64,000 nucleotides of DNA, taken from NCBI GenBank assembly GCA_035235625.1, contig CP141146.1, forward strand, positions 2,784,501 through 2,848,500. Reading direction: 5' to 3'. The translations under genes were made by a program, and so were the position numbers. The notes below the pieces were generated by a model. That model ran no database searches. It saw nothing but the letters and a program-made list of their open reading frames with translations, and was not told where the DNA came from. The DNA is from Saururus chinensis (taxonomy: Eukaryota; Streptophyta; Magnoliopsida; Piperales; Saururaceae). Shown here piece by piece: positions 61,006-64,000 of this stretch; within the stretch, counting starts at the first letter, position 1; each line of letters opens with the position of its first letter.

Positions 61006-64000
61006 ATGGATCCTGGCCGATTTGGTCTGCAGCAAGGATGGGAAAATAACAGCGTAATTGCAGTATTCTCCTTAAATAACCTCTGCGGGATGATATAGAA
61101 GAAATTATCGCTCATGTGAATGTGATTTTCCTCGATTATTACTGGCATGTCAGCCAAAAGGGACATTGAAAGAATAGTTTGGGCCAGTGAGGATTTGGAG
61201 TGGATTTGCCTAGCCCTTCCTTTATTATCAGTTGCTGACTTGGCTTATTCTGTTGAATCCACAGGCCTTGGAGGGGTACAATGGAGTTGAAGGGTCAGAT
61301 ATCAGGTGTGTTGTTGGTCATTTCTTTCAGTAAAAGTTCATTTTTTTTGTGGGGTCTAATTTTTTTTGACGACATATGTATCGGTCCACATGCAATTATT
61401 TGGTTAATGTGTAGTTCTTGGTTTGTTTCCCTTTGTTATTTTGGCATGTATGCATATTGTAGATCACATAAAATTTTAGGTAATGCCTTTTCTCTGTCAC
61501 TGTGTTACACTCTTTTTTCTATGGATGGTCCCTACTGTTGGCAGGGATGGTGGATCATATGGCGATAGGAGATATGGGGATGGGGGTTACTCGAGAGACA
61601 ACCTATACCCAAGGGGTGCTTTTCATCGAGATATGCTTGAGAGGGATAACTATCATCCACCACAAGCTGTTCGCAATTGGCCTCAAGTGCGTCGAAGAAC
61701 CTATGAGGAAGATTACTCCCAAGCCCGGGATTCTAGAAGGCATGATAAAACATATAACTGATTCATATCATGAGATGGATGGCTTTCGTAATGCAGATAA
61801 GTATTGAGAGATTGATGCATTTCAAGGTGCTGATAAGTTTCACAATCATTATAGGATTGCGGACAACTATTGCGATGCGGATGAGTCCCGTGATTATGGT
61901 TACAATCGCCCTGGTCGGTTTGAAGGGCGTGAGCGCAGTGATTACAGCAGCGATGAGTATGAATATAGACATCGTGGTTCTCACCAAAACAGAGGGGATA
62001 GCAGGGACAGAGACTCTGAATTTAGCAGATATGACTATGATTCTGACTATGAGAGAGGCAGAAGAGACTTCAAAGATGGTGGGTGGAGGCGGCATGAATC
62101 CCATGATCGTGAACGCGACAAGAGAGGGCTAAGCCGAGAAAGGGATTTAAGTCCCTATAGGAGGCAGCATGAACGTTCTCGGTCTCGTGGTCGAGATGAC
62201 CGGCCCAGGTCAAGATCTCCTCGATCTCGTAGCTATAGTCGAGGTTATAGAGAAGATAGCTATGAAGATTGCAGACAAGAGAGTGGTGACCGGAGAAGGG
62301 ATCGGGATGAAAAATATTGCAATGATCGTTCCTCGGTGGTATGACATACGTTAAGCTTAGTTCTCTGCAATCTTTTCTTGGATTTTTTGCATGTATACTA
62401 CTGATCTTCATTTTATACTGATTATAGGCCCCATCAGCCACACTTGTTGTGAAGGGCCTGTCGCAGAAAACAACTGAAGAAGATCTGTATCAGATCCTTG
62501 TGTGTATCCTGACTTATGTTGTGATTTGTTTTCATTTATAGTTTGCATTTTTACTAGAGGTGAAATTGTATCTTTGATGTCTCAACTACTCTAAGATAAT
62601 AACACTTGCTTCCTTGTTTAACTTTAGTCTGAATGGGGACCCCTCCGTCATGTGCGTGTGATCAAAGAACGAAATTCAGGGGCTTCACGTGGATTTGCAT
62701 TCATTGATTTCCCTTCTGTGGTATCAGTTTCTACAGATCTGTCCCATTCATGAATTTTGTACATAGTTTTTGGTGTCGGCTTGTTGAGAATTTTCATGTT
62801 TCATTGAATAGGCTGCTGCACAAAACATGATGGATGGCATTGGTGTTGAAGGCATTGTTGTTGATGGACGCAAACTCTTGTTTGAGTATAGGTTTGTCCA
62901 ACTCTTATGAATTATATAACAAATAATGCTGACTTACAAATTTCTTTTGGCAAATCATTTTCTGGCTTGCTTGATCGTGTTTGTTGTACATGTGCTTGTT
63001 CTTGTCTTGTTATAATGAAATTGCTAAAATACTTTTGAGGACCTATAGTGATGTTGTTTGTGTCTGTTTTTTGCAATTGTCTGAGTGATAATGAAATTTC
63101 TATGGATTGGAGTATCTGTGTTTTAAAAAAGTACAAATGAACCGGTAGCTATATTGTAGCAATCTGGACAAAGCAATGATAATAATCTGCATTTAACCCC
63201 CCCATAGAGTGTATGCTGATGATTTATGTCTATTGCAGTAGCAGGCCAACTGGTGGTGCAGGAGGGCCCTTTTTTGGGCAAGACAGTGCCACTAAAACTG
63301 GGCATGGGCATAGTAGAAATTCTGCGCCCTTTGACTGGATGTGCACATTGTGTGGTTATGTGAATTTTGCTCGACGAACATCCTGTTTCCAGGTTTTTTG
63401 TCATTTGAATTATGGTTTCTTTGTTTTCCTTGTTGTTAGTGTTCTCCCTTTGTCTTGCTGTTTTTTTTCCCTCTCTTTGTTTTTTTCTGGTGGGATTGTT
63501 AGTCAGACATAATTGCTTGGTGCATCATTTGAAATTTTTCTGAAGTTTGTTAAGACAAGAGTTTCAGGATTGAGTTATGAGATGATCATTGCACTGTACT
63601 AAACTAATTAAATTCAATAAGTGGGCTGCACACACCAATTGTATGTCAGTAATTATCTGTTATGGTAGGATATGTAATGAGATTATATACTGATGCATTA
63701 GGATGGAAATCACAAAGAAATGAGGTAGATTGCTAGTCTATCTAGAACAAGGTAAAAAACGGGGAAGGTGGTTACAGTGACAGTCTCGTTTTCTCTGTTA
63801 AATTAAGGTTTTAAGTGTGTACATATTGATAGATTCTTGTGCTACTTTTTGAAAATGGATGGTAAGTCTAACATAAAAACCAGAAGTTCATATAAATGTC
63901 AGATGTGAGCTTTTTAAATTGTATGCTACATGACCTTTTCTCACATTCTCTTTTTTGCCCTCCATAGTGTAATGAGGTCAGAGCTGAAGATGCTCCTGCA
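61006..64000 (+). CDS. SUA: SUA/RBM5-like splicing factor, 5' part, with lesions in exon 3
   Basis: Homologue of Arabidopsis SUPPRESSOR OF ABI3-5, a nuclear RBM5-type regulator of alternative splicing. Exons: 61006-61053, 61265-61305, 61545-62338, 62428-62499, 62628-62720, 62812-62891, 63239-63392, and 63968 to the window edge. The product starts MDPGRFGLQQGWENNSALEGY, then an Arg/Asp/Tyr/Ser-rich region, an RRM (LVVKGL and RGFAFIDF), and a RanBP2-type zinc finger (WMCTLCGYVNFARRTSC...CNE). The G-patch end lies outside. In exon 3 the frame meets TGA at 61759-61761. Conserved sequence resumes one base out of frame (DSYHEMDGFRNADKY) and then has TGA at 61805-61807 where CGA is likely. Removing one base restores the phase to all later exons. 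Either this copy is damaged, the sequence has errors, or the lesion is spliced out. The N-terminal and later exons all have sound splice sites. Confidence 0.92.

Noticed and set aside
61680-61810. A normal short intron that would remove the SUA frameshift
   Set aside because: No convincing donor and acceptor pair keeps the conserved residues on both sides. CAA|gtgcgt at 61686 with an AG near 61808 is possible but would delete clearly coding sequence. It was kept only as an alternative.

Overview
The window is nuclear DNA of a flowering plant. It has many-exon genes with GT-AG introns, an intronless PPR gene, plant-only families (plant dynamin DRP1, expansin-like A, SUA), plant MULE transposase and DUF1985-like coding remnants, Stowaway-type elements with TA target duplications, and large TG...CA LTR-like insertions. 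GC-rich first exons would fit a monocot, but I cannot fix the lineage.

Genes, left to right: a complete 15-exon DRP1E-like dynamin gene (3639-7610, +, 623 aa); a complete 5-exon expansin-like A gene (17743-19392, +, 266 aa) with one GC-AG intron; an intronless E-type PPR gene (19934-21898, -, 654 aa); a 4-exon gene for a probable organelle membrane protein with a two-CxxC zinc ribbon (22747-25878, -, 248 aa); a complete 8-exon BUD13 gene (52692-56114, -, 515 aa); and the 5' part of a SUA/RBM5-like splicing factor gene (61006 to the window edge, +), which carries an apparent frameshift and an in-frame stop in exon 3. BUD13 and SUA are head to head, so two spliceosome-associated factors share one intergenic promoter region.

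The middle (about 27.7-52.5 kb) reads best as one very large, decayed Mutator-like element. Inverted termini of about 110 bp lie at 27719-27830 and 52385-52500, next to near-identical 9-bp flanks (8 of 9 match). Inside are a broken mudrA-type transposase on the + strand and a broken DUF1985-type gene on the - strand. It has been split by nested LTR-like insertions: 30640-~32339, 32383-34336 (TSD CCTAA), and 35912-48623, which itself holds two related 4.7-4.8 kb elements (37010-41683, and 42619-47414 with TSD ATAAC). The introns of the MULE genes are full of short ATCGTGT...ACACGAT-type inverted motifs.

The left intergenic part (7.6-17.6 kb) holds a 1333-bp Stowaway-ended element with perfect 28-bp termini carrying a captured, intron-containing plant gene fragment; a 1420-bp solo-LTR-like element (TSD CCTGT); and several small inverted-repeat elements. 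I see no tRNA, rRNA or CRISPR array. The most noteworthy structures are the composite MULE, the gene-carrying Stowaway-like element, the opposed LTR pair and the damaged SUA exon. Nothing here proves a wholly new biological system. All coordinates come from reading by eye, without alignment software.
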